DNA of 64,000 nt from Saprospiraceae bacterium (GCA_016714025.1 JADJOB010000002.1:1099501-1163500); one strand, 5' to 3'; counted from the first letter of the stretch, positions 26,201 through 35,795 are shown. Notes: generated from the sequence alone by a model not told the origin. A program made the numbers and translations.

Positions 26201-26322
26201 CTTTATCTGCTGTCAGGGAAATCATAGATCGTGCTAAAATGCTACAGGATGATGCATTCTTAAAAGAAATGGAAACATTGCTCAATAAATACAATGCGGC
26301 TAATCCGAATGCTCCAAACTAA
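23251..26322 (+). CDS. DUF2723 polytopic membrane protein (GT-C-like)
   Basis: This 1023-residue protein has a membrane half (about 12 helices within residues ~10-600) and a soluble C-terminal half. The N-terminal block SGSLWDCGEFVLGAHKLQVVHPPGAP is the DUF2723 hallmark, with an acidic DCGE just after helix 1 as in GT-C protein mannosyltransferases. NEPRERDYVLEGS near 546-558 is another conserved DUF2723 loop, and GDNDTYPVWYAQEVEGIRRDVRVIN follows near 640. Family membership suggests glycosyl transfer on the periplasmic side, but that is inference from fold. The C-terminal part shows tetratricopeptide-like helices. It is 8 bp upstream of rpiB. Confidence 0.87.
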   Translation: MNNKFNKTNIVGWLVFFLVFIVYYFSVERSGSLWDCGEFVLGAHKLQVVHPPGAPLFIIIGRMFAWIAEIFSDNPAYIAFAVNLMSAMCSSLAAMFVCWITMMFGRVALFGRDYNNENNESWAVLGAGLVAGLSTGYISTTWFSAVEGEVYSMSTMFTTMTMWAAMKWYYLEDNPKNDKWLIFAVFAVGLSTGVHLLSLLAFPTIAILYYYKRFQKHSWLGMFAAAFVGIIAIFLFQMIIITGIPNLWSFYEKLCVNSFGLPFHSGLIPTIITIVLAAYYLLRYFKNKGNDLMHKVVFTLVLLSISYSTVGVVIIRANAKTPVNMNDPYDVMRLIPYLNREQYGDRSLLKGPTFDAKPIDTKAEDRWGRVGNKYKVVDQKYDYEFREKDKILFPRISHSDQGRPTLYRMWMEYLQGSKTGAPTMAFNLKFMFSYQFGWMYWRYFLWNFVGRQNGEQGFYPWINKDGNWYSGVNAVDNNRLYNQAQLPRVIREDPSRNSYYFLPLILGILGVIFHFKRDRNDFMALLSFFILTGIALCVFNNSPPNEPRERDYVLEGSFLTFCIWIGMGVLFLTNLLTERLKLSASVSGIGASAFGLLIPLVLVTQNFNDHSRMKSTAARDYASNILESCQPNAILFTYGDNDTYPVWYAQEVEGIRRDVRVINLSLIAVDWYIENQRRKFNESPLVKMSIPQEKLRGSLRNQVFYYNPENPDGSGTDRSWSASEFLKFIGEDHTIESGNGRKFETHMPTRNVYISIDREKAIAAGLASANDTNFVDKIPVSLNSTYITKDDIAVLDIINSNIYDRPIYFSVTCNGEKLMGLDDYTNLEGMALRVVPVRTKSDPSLYIYGAGKADLDRSYDVIMNKFRWGNFDKEQQFVDHSYAPSIQAMRMIMMRTAVSLQEMGDTARAAKMANKYFEAFPNMNFQYDVRIMPFIQVLIEAGDHESAKKQLRILATETVDMLNFYESLTKEDLEKGFSQDRSLSLSAVREIIDRAKMLQDDAFLKEMETLLNKYNAANPNAPN

Positions 26323-26330
26323 GAACGAAT

Positions 26331-26762
26331 ATGAAGGTATCTGTTGGAAGTGACCACGCCGGATTTGAATGCAAACAAGCCGTCATTGCATTTTTGGAAT
26401 TGAAAGGAATCTTAGTAACCGATCACGGTTGTTATTCTACAGACTCTGTAGATTATCCTGATTTTGTGCATCCGGTTGGAAATGATATCGATCTGGAGCA
26501 AGCAGATTTTGGGATTGTTTTATGTGGCAGTGGCAACGGGGTAGCCATGACAGTCAATAAGCACAAAGCAGTGCGATGTGCCTTGTGCTGGAATGAAGAA
26601 ATTGCACAGTTGGCCCGGGCGCATAATAATGCAAATGTTTTAAGCATTCCGGCACGATATGTTACTTTAGAAATTGCATGTAACATGGTAGGTGTATTTA
26701 TTGACACAGCTTTTGAAAGTGGAAGGCATCAGCGAAGAATTGATAAAATTAATCTTCCATGA
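26331..26762 (+). CDS. rpiB: Ribose-5-phosphate isomerase B
   Basis: RpiB interconverts ribose 5-phosphate and ribulose 5-phosphate. The 143-residue protein opens VSVGSDHAGFECKQ and shows DYPDFVHPV, LCGSGNGVAMTVNKHKAVRCALCWNEEIAQLARAHNNANVLSIPARYV, the RpiB/LacAB active-site blocks including the Cys in VLCGSG and the RAHNNANVLS phosphate loop. The usual G(T/S)GIG reads GSGNG here. It lies 8 bp after the DUF2723 gene and overlaps the M28 peptidase start by 4 bp (ATGA). Confidence 0.95.
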   Translation: MKVSVGSDHAGFECKQAVIAFLELKGILVTDHGCYSTDSVDYPDFVHPVGNDIDLEQADFGIVLCGSGNGVAMTVNKHKAVRCALCWNEEIAQLARAHNNANVLSIPARYVTLEIACNMVGVFIDTAFESGRHQRRIDKINLP

Positions 26763-28348
26763 AATTGTTTTTAAAATCTGTGTTTTGTTTGTTTCTGGTA
26801 ACAGGAAATGCACAAAAGGATTTTATCAGTGCAGTCGTAATTCCGGATTCTACCTTAGCGGTATCTGCAGATTCAGCCTATCAATATGCACAAAACATTA
26901 AAACAGAAAATTTAAAAGAAATTATTGAATACCTCGCTTCAGATTCTTGTGAAGGGAGAGAATTGGGATCTGCCGGCATAGATCGTGCCGCCCATTTTAT
27001 TTCTGCTCATTTTGCTAAAAACAATATTGAAAAACACGGGGACGCGAATTCCTATTTTCAAAAAGTTGGATTTAAATGGATTTATTGGGATAAGTTGCAT
27101 TTTAAAATTAATGGAGTTCCCTATAAACAATTCTGGGATTATCTGGTGATTCCGGCAATCAATGATGACATGGAATGGAATGCCAATGAAATCGCTTTTG
27201 TTGGTTATGGGATTGATCATAAAAATTACAATGATTATAAAAACATCGATGTAAAAAATAAAGCCGTTTTATTTTTTAAAGGAGAACCAAAAAATAAGGA
27301 GGGTAACTACATACTAAATGGGACAAAAACTCCTTCAGAATGGTCAAGTGATTTGGATATGAAGGTGGATGCTGCACGAAAGCATGGCGCAAAACTGGTT
27401 TTGGTGATTGAAGATAAATTTAAGGAATATGTAGATGCACATCGCGCTGAAGTCGTTTCCCCGGATGTAATTCTAGATACCAGTGAAACCATGCAAATAC
27501 ATGGAATCAATCAAATTGTACTTTCAACTACCACTGCTGCTATGTTAATGGGAGGGAGCTTTAAGAAAATTTTAAAAGCAAAAGATAAAATAAACAGAAG
27601 TGGAAAGCCTAACGCTTTTTTAATTAAAGCAAAAATCGATATTTTACAAAAGAAATCAGTTCGTGCAGTTAAGGGTCAAAATATGATTGCATTTATTGAG
27701 GGAACTGATCGAAAAGATGAAATTATCAGCTTGACAGCTCATTACGATCACATCGGGATGCGTGGCAAGGAAGTTTTCAATGGTGCAGATGATAATGCAA
27801 GTGGAACTTCTGCTGTTATGGAAATTGCGGCAACTTTACAAAAATTGAAGAGTGAAGGAAAAGGTCCAAGCCGGTCTGTATTGTGTATGTTGGTTACCGG
27901 TGAGGAAAAGGGTTTGTTGGGTTCGCTTTATTACGTAAACAATCCACTGTTTCCACTGAGTGAAACCAAAGCAGAAATCAATGTTGATATGATCGGAAGA
28001 ATTGATCCAAAATATGGTACGGACGAAAATTATATCTATGTCATTGGTTCTGATCGGATCAATCCAGTATTGCACGAACTAAATGTCAGCGTCAACCAAA
28101 CCTATTCTCAATTAAAGTTGGATCATACATTTAATAGTGAGACAGATCCGAATCGTTTTTATTACAGATCGGATCATTACAATTTTGCAGAGAAAGGCAT
28201 CCCGTCTATTTTCTTTTTTAGTGGAGTCCATGACGATTATCATCGGGTCACAGATGATGCTTTTAAAATCAATTACAACAAAACAACAAAAATTGCCCGC
28301 CACATTTTTTTGCTTACCTGGGCATTGGCAAATGGGAACAAGATTTAA
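26759..28348 (+). CDS. Secreted M28-family metallopeptidase
   Basis: This 529-residue exported zinc aminopeptidase-type protein has a signal peptide (residues 1-19, ending VTGNAQ). A PA-domain-like region spans about 100-280. The M28 domain (~300-525) has the di-zinc ligands in TAHYDHIGM (His), NGADDNASGTSA (bridging Asp), GEEKGLLGS (catalytic Glu and ligand), NVDMIGR (Asp) and YRSDHYNFAEKGIPSIFFFSG (His). It probably trims peptides in the periplasm or outside the cell, feeding the POT and OPT transporters encoded next. Its ATG overlaps the rpiB stop. Confidence 0.93.
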   Translation: MKLFLKSVFCLFLVTGNAQKDFISAVVIPDSTLAVSADSAYQYAQNIKTENLKEIIEYLASDSCEGRELGSAGIDRAAHFISAHFAKNNIEKHGDANSYFQKVGFKWIYWDKLHFKINGVPYKQFWDYLVIPAINDDMEWNANEIAFVGYGIDHKNYNDYKNIDVKNKAVLFFKGEPKNKEGNYILNGTKTPSEWSSDLDMKVDAARKHGAKLVLVIEDKFKEYVDAHRAEVVSPDVILDTSETMQIHGINQIVLSTTTAAMLMGGSFKKILKAKDKINRSGKPNAFLIKAKIDILQKKSVRAVKGQNMIAFIEGTDRKDEIISLTAHYDHIGMRGKEVFNGADDNASGTSAVMEIAATLQKLKSEGKGPSRSVLCMLVTGEEKGLLGSLYYVNNPLFPLSETKAEINVDMIGRIDPKYGTDENYIYVIGSDRINPVLHELNVSVNQTYSQLKLDHTFNSETDPNRFYYRSDHYNFAEKGIPSIFFFSGVHDDYHRVTDDAFKINYNKTTKIARHIFLLTWALANGNKI

Positions 28349-28865
28349 TTTTTTATTGAAGCACATAGGTAAATAGGGACATAGAGTAAAATAGATTTAG
28401 AATTCTATGTTTTCCCTTTTGTTATCTATATTCCTATTTGGTTTAGATTCCAATTTTATTTTGGATATTAAGTTGGAATTTAGAAAACAAGCGTGGCAAA
28501 TAACAGGAGGATCTTTTTTTGATAGTCACGTAACAAAAGCTAAATCAATCTTGTCTGAAAGTGCTTGTAATTAATGAATAGCTTTTATTCGTCTTGTTTT
28601 CTTTTTTAAAATCAAATTCAGAATTTTAACCACATTTAAATCCAATACACTAAAATCAGGATCCGAATAAGTTCGGAATATAATTTTGAATTTCATAAAT
28701 ATTTTTAGTTTATACAGAATTAAATTTGCCAAAAACTTGAAATATTTTATGAGAAATAATTAAAAAGTTAAAAATCTATTTAAATATTCTGCTTCTTAGT
28801 CAATTCCAAAGATTCCATTTATATTTAGCCTTAGAAAAACCATTTTTTAACAAACTTATACGAAA
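28349..28865. other. Gene-free spacer (517 bp)
   Basis: This spacer between the M28 and POT genes is AT-rich. A 55-codon ATG ORF at 28407-28574 has a hydrophobic start but no RBS-like lead or family resemblance, so I do not call it. No strong hairpin was found. The POT promoter is presumably in the last ~100 bp. Confidence 0.5.
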
Positions 28866-30533
28866 ATGAGCCAACAAACTGGACACCCCAGAGGATTATA
28901 CCTTCTATTTTTTACTGAAATGTGGGAGCGTTTCAGCTACTATGGAATGCGTGCCATTCTGGTACTTTTTCTTACCAAACAACTGCTGATGGATAAATCC
29001 TTTTCATCAGGGATTTATGGTAGTTATACAGGACTAGTTTACCTAACTCCAATCATTGGAGGATACTTTGCAGATCGTTATTGGGGAAACCGGAAATCAA
29101 TCATCATTGGTGGTTTAATCATGGCCGCCGGGCAGTTTATGTTATTTGCCAGTGGACAATTTGACAGCAGTTTTATTATGTATTTGGGTCTTGGATTGAT
29201 GGTATTTGGAAACGGATTTTTTAAACCCAATATTTCCACCATGGTAGGCCAGTTATATCCGGACAACGATCGCAGGTTGGATTCAGCTTATACTATTTTT
29301 TATATGGGAGTTAATCTGGGTGCATTTTTAGCACCCTTGCTCTGTGGTTGGTTAGGAGAAAACATTGCCTTTAAATGGGGATTCTTGGCAGCCGGTATCG
29401 GTATGTTATTAAGTGTTGCCTCCTTTCAATGGTTAAAAAATCGCTTCCTTCTTTCACCAACCGGTGAACAAATTGGTGTTGAACCGAATAAGAATAGAAT
29501 CAAGGAAGGGGACTCAGCTGGCAATTCAAATTTTGACAATAAACAACTGGCTGCCATTACAGCGGGTTCACTTATATTATTTGTTATATTTTATAAATTG
29601 ATTGGCTTTGATGTATTTGGTGCTGCAATTTTTGCATTTGCCATAAGCATTCCAGCAACCATCATATTGGATCCTTCCTTAAATCCAATAGAAAAAGATC
29701 GGATTTGGGTCATTTTTATTTCAGCCTTTTTTGTAATCTTTTTTTGGGCGGCATTCGAACAAGCAGGAGCTTCCCTTACCTTTTTTGCTGACGAGCAAAC
29801 CGATCGAATAATGAATTTATTCATACCCTGGTGGGTCATAGTCATTGTCTTAGGTGGCTTGATTTATTATTTTGGTAAATTCCTGGCCTGGTTTTTTGAG
29901 CATTCTCCCAAATCAGCTATCTATTATGGTTTAGGATCAGCAGGGTTATTAACGGCATTGCATTTTGGTGGCTTTTTGAATGATTTCAGCATGACCGAAA
30001 TGCCAGCAAGCTGGTTTCAAAGTTACAATGCGGCATTTGTAGTAATTTTTGCACCTGTGCTTTCAGCCATCTGGTTAAAATTGGATGACAAGCAACCGGC
30101 ATCACTGACCAAACAGGCCATGGGACTTGGGTTATTGGCATTGGGTTATTTATACATTTCCTTTGGTGTAAATGGAGTGGAAGGCACTGCAAAAGTGAGT
30201 ATGATCTGGTTGACTGGTTTGTATTTTATCCATACCATTGGAGAGCTTTGTTTATCACCAATCGGATTATCCATGGTCAATAAATTAGCACCGGCTCGTT
30301 TAGCATCCCTTCTGATGGGTGTTTGGTTTTTAGCAAATGCTACTGCAAATAAATTTGCAGGCATGTTATCTGCTTTATATCCAGAAACAGGAAAACCCAG
30401 TTCGTTTTTAGGATATGCAATGGCCAATACCTATGACTTCTTCTTGTTGTTTGTAGTAATGTCAGGGATCGCTTCCATCGTGATGTTCTTACTCTCAAAA
30501 AAATTACAAACCTGGATGCATGGCATTCGATAA
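28866..30533 (+). CDS. POT/PTR-family proton-coupled peptide transporter
   Basis: This 555-residue major-facilitator protein has about 12-14 helices. The POT signature is present at the start (FTEMWERFSYYGMRAILVLFL, containing ExxERFxYY) and in the second signature GNGFFKPNISTMVGQLYPDNDRRLDSAYTIFYMGVNLGAFLAPL. It carries di- and tripeptides into the cytoplasm with protons. About residues 200-230 form a hydrophilic loop (GVEPNKNRIKEGDSAG). The OPT transporter gene follows 39 bp downstream, so this pair handles short and longer peptides. Confidence 0.95.
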   Translation: MSQQTGHPRGLYLLFFTEMWERFSYYGMRAILVLFLTKQLLMDKSFSSGIYGSYTGLVYLTPIIGGYFADRYWGNRKSIIIGGLIMAAGQFMLFASGQFDSSFIMYLGLGLMVFGNGFFKPNISTMVGQLYPDNDRRLDSAYTIFYMGVNLGAFLAPLLCGWLGENIAFKWGFLAAGIGMLLSVASFQWLKNRFLLSPTGEQIGVEPNKNRIKEGDSAGNSNFDNKQLAAITAGSLILFVIFYKLIGFDVFGAAIFAFAISIPATIILDPSLNPIEKDRIWVIFISAFFVIFFWAAFEQAGASLTFFADEQTDRIMNLFIPWWVIVIVLGGLIYYFGKFLAWFFEHSPKSAIYYGLGSAGLLTALHFGGFLNDFSMTEMPASWFQSYNAAFVVIFAPVLSAIWLKLDDKQPASLTKQAMGLGLLALGYLYISFGVNGVEGTAKVSMIWLTGLYFIHTIGELCLSPIGLSMVNKLAPARLASLLMGVWFLANATANKFAGMLSALYPETGKPSSFLGYAMANTYDFFLLFVVMSGIASIVMFLLSKKLQTWMHGIR

Positions 30534-30572
30534 AAATTCAAATTAACATTCAAACAAAACAATTCGAATTAT

Positions 30573-32600
30573 ATGGAAGGTTCACCACACAAAGAGTTTA
30601 AACCGTATATCTCTCCGGAGATTACAAACATTGCAGAGTTTTCAATAAAAGCAATTTTACTTGGAATCTTTTTTGGAATTCTGTTTGGAGCTGCAACCGT
30701 TTATCTAGCTTTAAAAGCAGGATTGACTGTATCGGCCTCAATTCCTATTGCTGTATTAGCCATTTCATTGGGAAGACGTTTTTTTAAAACGACCATTCTT
30801 GAAAATAATATTATTCAAACTACAGGTTCTGCCGGGGAATCCATTGCAGCAGGTGTGGTATTTACACTGCCCGGATTTTTGTTTCTTTCAGCTGAAAGTG
30901 ATGGAATCAGCTCATTCAATTATTGGACGATTTTTACATTAGCTGTATTGGGGGGTATTCTCGGTACGCTCATGATGATTCCTTTAAGACGCTCTCTGAT
31001 AGTTAAAGAACATGGAAGTCTTCCTTATCCGGAAGGAACTGCCTGTGCCAGTGTATTGGTAGCCGGTGAAAAAGGCGGTGATTTTGCAAGAACGGCGTTT
31101 ATGGGATTGGGAATATCCATCCTGTATGCCATGTTGCAGAAAGTTTTACACCTGATAGCCGAAGTACCTACTTATGTAACTGGATTGACAAATAAATACT
31201 GGCCTGCAGGTAGGATTCATGGTGAAATCACACCAGAATATCTAGGGGTTGGTTACATCATCGGACCTAAAATTTCTGGCGTATTGGTTGCCGGTGGTGT
31301 TTTGAGTTCTTTTGTTCTCATTCCTTTATTGGCTACACTCGTTCCTGGGGATATTATCTATCAACAAGTGCTCAAATTAGGATTTAACCCAGTCCGATTT
31401 GGTTGGGATGAAGCCAGCCACACGTTTACGAATTCTGCGGAGGCTATCTATCGGGTATATATTAGACAAATCGGTGCCGGTGCAGTTGCAGCGGGCGGTT
31501 TTATCACCTTGATTAAAACGATCCCTACCATTGTGAGTTCTTTTAAAGATTCTATGGGTGCTGTAAAAGAAGGAGCAGGTTCAAGTGTCCTACGTACTGA
31601 AAAAGATCTCAATATTAAAGTGGTTTTGTTTGGTAGTTTAGGTTTGATTCTAATGGTGGCATTGCTTCCAATAATTCCAGGTCAGGGTTTTGTTTCTAAA
31701 TTACTGGTTGGCTTATTGGTCGTCATATTTGGAGCATTTTTCGTCACCGTATCTTCCAGAATTGTTGGAATTATTGGTTCATCAAACAATCCGATTTCTG
31801 GGATGACCATTGCAACAATTATGGCAACCTGTCTCGTGTTTATCGGTGTCGGCTGGAGTGGAAAAATATACGAACCCATGGCATTGGTGGTAGGTGGTAT
31901 GATCTGTATTGCTGCAGCCAATGCAGGAGCTACATCCCAGGATTTAAAAACAGGATATATCATTGGGGCAACTCCAAGGTATCAACAATTGGCTTTGTTT
32001 ATAGGAGCAGTCTTTTCTTCGATCGTCATCGGATGGACAGTTAAATTATTGGACACCCCAGATTCAACCATGATTTCTCAAGGCATTCAACATGCAATTG
32101 GAGAAAAATACAATGCACCTCAAGCCACATTGATGGCTACTTTGATCAAAGGAATTTTATCTTTTAATCTCGATTGGCAATTTGTAATTGCTGGTGTTTT
32201 TCTCGCAATTGTTATGGAGTTATGTGGTATTAAAGCGCTGTCATTTGCTGTGGGAGCTTATTTGCCTTTGGCTACTACCTTGCCCATTTTCATTGGTGGT
32301 GCAGTCAAGGGTGTCGTAGATTGGTACAACAAGAAAAAGAATCAGGAATCTGAGGACGACGAATTGGGCAAAGGCTCCTTGTTTGCAACCGGTCTGGTTG
32401 CCGGAGGCGCATTGGCAGGCGTCATCGTCGCTTTACTTAATGTAAATGAAGGTTTTGCCGCAAAAATAAATTCGATTTCTTTAGAGCATAGTTTGACAGG
32501 CGCATTGGGCGAAGGAGGTTATCAAATTCTTGGGGTTGTATTTTTTGCTGCACTGGCATTTATTTTATATCGTACCGCTGTGCAAACAAAAACCGAATAA
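30573..32600 (+). CDS. OPT-family oligopeptide transporter
   Basis: This 675-residue transporter has some 14-16 helices. The family opening ITNIAEFSIKAILLGIFFGILFGAATVYLALKAGLTVSASIPIAVLAIS, the NIIQTTGSAGESIAAGVVFTLPGF motif and the late FAVGAYLPLATTLPIFIGGAVKG are OPT hallmarks. It takes up oligopeptides; related members move siderophore-metal complexes. It follows the POT gene by 39 bp, and a 10-bp-stem hairpin is seen at 32658-32695 downstream. Confidence 0.93.
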   Translation: MEGSPHKEFKPYISPEITNIAEFSIKAILLGIFFGILFGAATVYLALKAGLTVSASIPIAVLAISLGRRFFKTTILENNIIQTTGSAGESIAAGVVFTLPGFLFLSAESDGISSFNYWTIFTLAVLGGILGTLMMIPLRRSLIVKEHGSLPYPEGTACASVLVAGEKGGDFARTAFMGLGISILYAMLQKVLHLIAEVPTYVTGLTNKYWPAGRIHGEITPEYLGVGYIIGPKISGVLVAGGVLSSFVLIPLLATLVPGDIIYQQVLKLGFNPVRFGWDEASHTFTNSAEAIYRVYIRQIGAGAVAAGGFITLIKTIPTIVSSFKDSMGAVKEGAGSSVLRTEKDLNIKVVLFGSLGLILMVALLPIIPGQGFVSKLLVGLLVVIFGAFFVTVSSRIVGIIGSSNNPISGMTIATIMATCLVFIGVGWSGKIYEPMALVVGGMICIAAANAGATSQDLKTGYIIGATPRYQQLALFIGAVFSSIVIGWTVKLLDTPDSTMISQGIQHAIGEKYNAPQATLMATLIKGILSFNLDWQFVIAGVFLAIVMELCGIKALSFAVGAYLPLATTLPIFIGGAVKGVVDWYNKKKNQESEDDELGKGSLFATGLVAGGALAGVIVALLNVNEGFAAKINSISLEHSLTGALGEGGYQILGVVFFAALAFILYRTAVQTKTE

Positions 32601-32657
32601 TGCACCACTAAATAATTTAGCAAGGAATTTTAATCACAATTCCGGCTTAAACTAATG

Positions 32658-32695
32658 AAGTCCACAGTTAATCTTAATTGATTTTCTGTGGACTT
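32658..32695 (+). terminator. Hairpin downstream of the OPT gene
   Basis: Perfect 10-bp stem AAGTCCACAG / CTGTGGACTT with an 18-nt loop, 57 bp after the OPT stop. There is no long T run after it, so its termination strength is uncertain. Confidence 0.5.
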
Positions 32696-32942
32696 TGTGT
32701 AAGAAGACAAATGCAAAAATGAATTTGAAAATTCCTGATTGGATAGAGTTCAAATCAATCTAATGATGAACCAGAACTTATTTTTTAAAACCAATAATAT
32801 TAAACTAAACTCGAACCCCCAACCCATTGAAAGAGGCTTTGCATTATCCTCCACTGAATGACTATGTATGAAAATGTTTTTTGTAAAAAAAAATTTTACT
32901 CGCAACACAAATTAAAGCCCTTTCAGGGGACGAAGAGAAGTT

Positions 32943-32963
32943 GGGGGGGGGGGGGGGGGGGGG
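32943..32963. repeat. G tract, 21 nt
   Basis: An uninterrupted run of 21 G residues sits between two copies of the A unit. It would form G-quadruplexes and may be inaccurate in length. Confidence 0.8.
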
Positions 32964-33048
32964 AAAAGAGTAGAAATGAAATTTGTAAAAAAAATTTTGT
33001 TCGCAACACAAATTAAAAGCCCCTTTCAAGGGGTTTGGGGTTCAGACC

Positions 33049-33219
<171 letters not shown>

Positions 33220-33349
33220 AGCAACATGATAAGAAATGTACACTCCATTTGGTTTAGGGTTCAGATAGACTTGAATGAAGTTTATTCTAATTTTAAATTT
33301 ATATTTTAATTGGCATTTATGTGCATCCTATCAATATGATTAATTTTTT

Positions 33350-34300
33350 TTAATCCCTTTTAAATTTCGGCCACTCATTTTTTATTTCTACATAGAGCTG
33401 CTCCAGATTTTTTTGATACTTTGTATAAGCATCTGAAGCTTCATGGAGCACCCGGTGACCGGAAAGTTGGTTCCATCTTCTGATTTTTTCAACCAACACC
33501 CTGGTTGCCGGTTTAAAATACGCTTGTTCAAAATAATTGAAAAGGTAATCTACTGCCAAAGAATTGGGATGCACTAAATCTTCTTTTACATAACGATAAT
33601 CCCTTAAGTCATCCATAAAAATTTCATAGGTTGGAATGTATTCACAAAATTCAAATTGATTGCATAATTGTTCGCATGCCAGCAATAACCTGGATTTGCT
33701 GCGTTGATTTTGAATAAATCCATCTTTTAAATAACGCACCGGACTTACACTTAAAAGAATTTTAAGAGACGGATTAATGGCATTTAATTTTACAATAGTT
33801 TGACTTAAGTTCGTTAGGATTTCTTCATAAGATGCGAGTTCTTTGGTAAATTGATCGGAAGGAATCTTATGACAATTGGCAACAACCTGTTGATTGGATT
33901 TTAAACGAAAAAAATAAGACGAACCTAAAGTGATGACCAGAAACTGACAATGCTTTAATGCATTGTAAGCTTCACCTGCGTTTGCATTCAATTGATCTAG
34001 TAATTGTGTTTTATCCGGCATTGAATACGAGCCATGATGATCCATGCAATGATAAAGCCCATCCTGGAATTGTAAAGCAGATTCTGTATAAGGAATTTGC
34101 AGCAACAATTTTTGGAATTGCAATGAGATACTCAATGGATTATACACTATGCCAAAAGGATGTCTGATGACTTGAAATTGCAAAGCTTCCAAACGATCGG
34201 CTAACTCACTGGCAAAGCAACTACCACAACTGTAAATTAAGTCGCCGTGTTGCATCTGTAACAGACTCTCAAATGGCGGAAAGCTGGTTTTAGTGTACAT
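33350..34300 (-). CDS. GSCFA-domain protein
   Basis: This 316-residue soluble protein has the name-giving motif SCGSCFASELADRL near residue 27 and the following VIRHPFGIVYNP block, with later ITLGSSYFFRL, LLSVSPVRYLKDGFIQNQRSKSRLL and EDLVHPNSLAVDYLF. The GSCFA family adopts an SGNH-hydrolase-like fold, with Ser near the front and a C-terminal D-x-x-H (here EDLVH) as likely catalytic pieces. The natural substrate is unknown. The start was set at the ATG 34300 because upstream codons do not look family-like. It is divergent from the YbjN-like/protease pair across 193 bp. Confidence 0.88.
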   Translation of the reverse strand: MYTKTSFPPFESLLQMQHGDLIYSCGSCFASELADRLEALQFQVIRHPFGIVYNPLSISLQFQKLLLQIPYTESALQFQDGLYHCMDHHGSYSMPDKTQLLDQLNANAGEAYNALKHCQFLVITLGSSYFFRLKSNQQVVANCHKIPSDQFTKELASYEEILTNLSQTIVKLNAINPSLKILLSVSPVRYLKDGFIQNQRSKSRLLLACEQLCNQFEFCEYIPTYEIFMDDLRDYRYVKEDLVHPNSLAVDYLFNYFEQAYFKPATRVLVEKIRRWNQLSGHRVLHEASDAYTKYQKNLEQLYVEIKNEWPKFKRD

Positions 34301-34493
34301 ACGAGTGACAAAAGTAAATGCTCCTTGCAAGAAATTTACAGAGAGTTTCACTGTCCATACACATGACACCAATTTTTATCAGTAAATGGGCTATAAAGGG
34401 ATTGGAGCTGGTTTTAGGAATTCTAATGACTATTCAAGGTTTATTCCAAATAAAATAAGATGGATTAGTACCTTTGAGCCGCTTAAAAATTCT

Positions 34494-35795
34494 ATGGGTT
34501 TCTGGGATAAAATTTTGTCAAGACAACAGACCACTGTACCTGAAATTTCTTTCGGTCGGTTTTCAGATGCTTACAAATCAAAAGAACAATATGCAGATTG
34601 GGATGCCAGCTTAAAGTTATTTGAGGAACAAAACTGTAAAGAAGCGATTAAACATCTTTTGCAGTATTTAAAAAACCAGTCAGGAGACAATTTAATAATT
34701 GAACAAGAGGGCAAATTCATATTATATCAGGGATCAAAGCAAATCAATTGTACATACGATGATCGGATTTTTAAAGCAGTTTGCCTGGTAGCCCATTGTA
34801 AAGAACTCAATGTAGGATTTTTACGAAAAGCAGTGGAATATAATTATCGATTAAACTATGCCCGGTTTGCTTTGGATTCAGAAAATAATTTATGCTTAAT
34901 TTTTGATAGTTTGCTTGCAGATGCGTCTCCTTATAAATTGTATTATGGATTGAAAGAATTGGCATTACAGGCAGATAAAGACGATGATATTTTGCTGGAT
35001 GAATTTGAATATTTGGAACCCATTCAGAATCATCATATAAAAACGTTGAGTCCGGAAATTATTGCAATTAAAATTCAATTCATCCGTGCTCAGATCCAAA
35101 AAGTATTTGAACCAAATGTATTGGGAACTCTTAATCCAAGGCGATTTCAAGGGGCCTTGACCTATGTCTATTTAGCTGTAGTTTATGATCTGGATTATTT
35201 AGTAAAACCAGAGGGCAAACTGATGGATATTTTAGGTTCCATGCACATTCGTTATTTTGAAACGGCTCCGGAAAATACTGAATTAAAAGTATCTATTCTT
35301 GAAACGGGATTGAAAGAAATCCTTGAGATGAAAGATGAAGATCTGGCAAAGGAATTGTACGAAGTGATCGCCAGTTTTGGAATTACCAGTCCGGTAAAAC
35401 AACCAACAATTGCTCAATTTATAGATGCCGAACTTCAAGCCATAAAATGGTATGAAGAAAACAAACACGAAGGAATTTGTCTTGCAATTTGTAATTACAT
35501 TGCAGGATATTGTTTGTATAATTTCGCAATGCCTGAACCGGTTCGAAGTTTATTCCATCTTTATTTTCAAATTTCATTTGATTCTTATTTTAAGTCACTC
35601 GGATTTCCAATGAACTATTGGAAAAATGAACGTACCCTAAATTTTAATGAAATCAATGATGAAATAGAAACCATTCTGGATAAATTTCAGAATGCATTTT
35701 CAGATGAATTACCTAAAGCAAAGTTTAAGGATTCAACACCCAATCTATTTCTAAAAGAATTTTTGGTATTTATTAAAGACCTGCCCCTTACATGA
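34494..35795 (+). CDS. YbjN/CesT-fold-like protein of unknown function
   Basis: This 433-residue cytosolic protein has no signal peptide. Residues ~40-160 resemble the YbjN/type-III-chaperone-like alpha/beta fold: a helix, then short strands (IIEQEGKFILYQG), and the RKAVEYNYRLNYARFALDSENNLCLIFDSLL pattern. That likeness is a pattern judgement, not a search result. The remaining ~270 residues are largely helical and rich in Glu and Leu, with no recognised domain. An upstream ATG at 34386 would add 36 residues that look like spacer. The stop overlaps the protease start as ATGA, so the two are coupled. Confidence 0.6.
   Translation: MGFWDKILSRQQTTVPEISFGRFSDAYKSKEQYADWDASLKLFEEQNCKEAIKHLLQYLKNQSGDNLIIEQEGKFILYQGSKQINCTYDDRIFKAVCLVAHCKELNVGFLRKAVEYNYRLNYARFALDSENNLCLIFDSLLADASPYKLYYGLKELALQADKDDDILLDEFEYLEPIQNHHIKTLSPEIIAIKIQFIRAQIQKVFEPNVLGTLNPRRFQGALTYVYLAVVYDLDYLVKPEGKLMDILGSMHIRYFETAPENTELKVSILETGLKEILEMKDEDLAKELYEVIASFGITSPVKQPTIAQFIDAELQAIKWYEENKHEGICLAICNYIAGYCLYNFAMPEPVRSLFHLYFQISFDSYFKSLGFPMNYWKNERTLNFNEINDEIETILDKFQNAFSDELPKAKFKDSTPNLFLKEFLVFIKDLPLT

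Noticed and set aside
28407..28574. 55-codon ATG ORF in the M28-POT spacer with a hydrophobic start
   Set aside because: Its composition resembles translated AT-rich spacer, and it has no family likeness or coupled neighbour; noted but not called.
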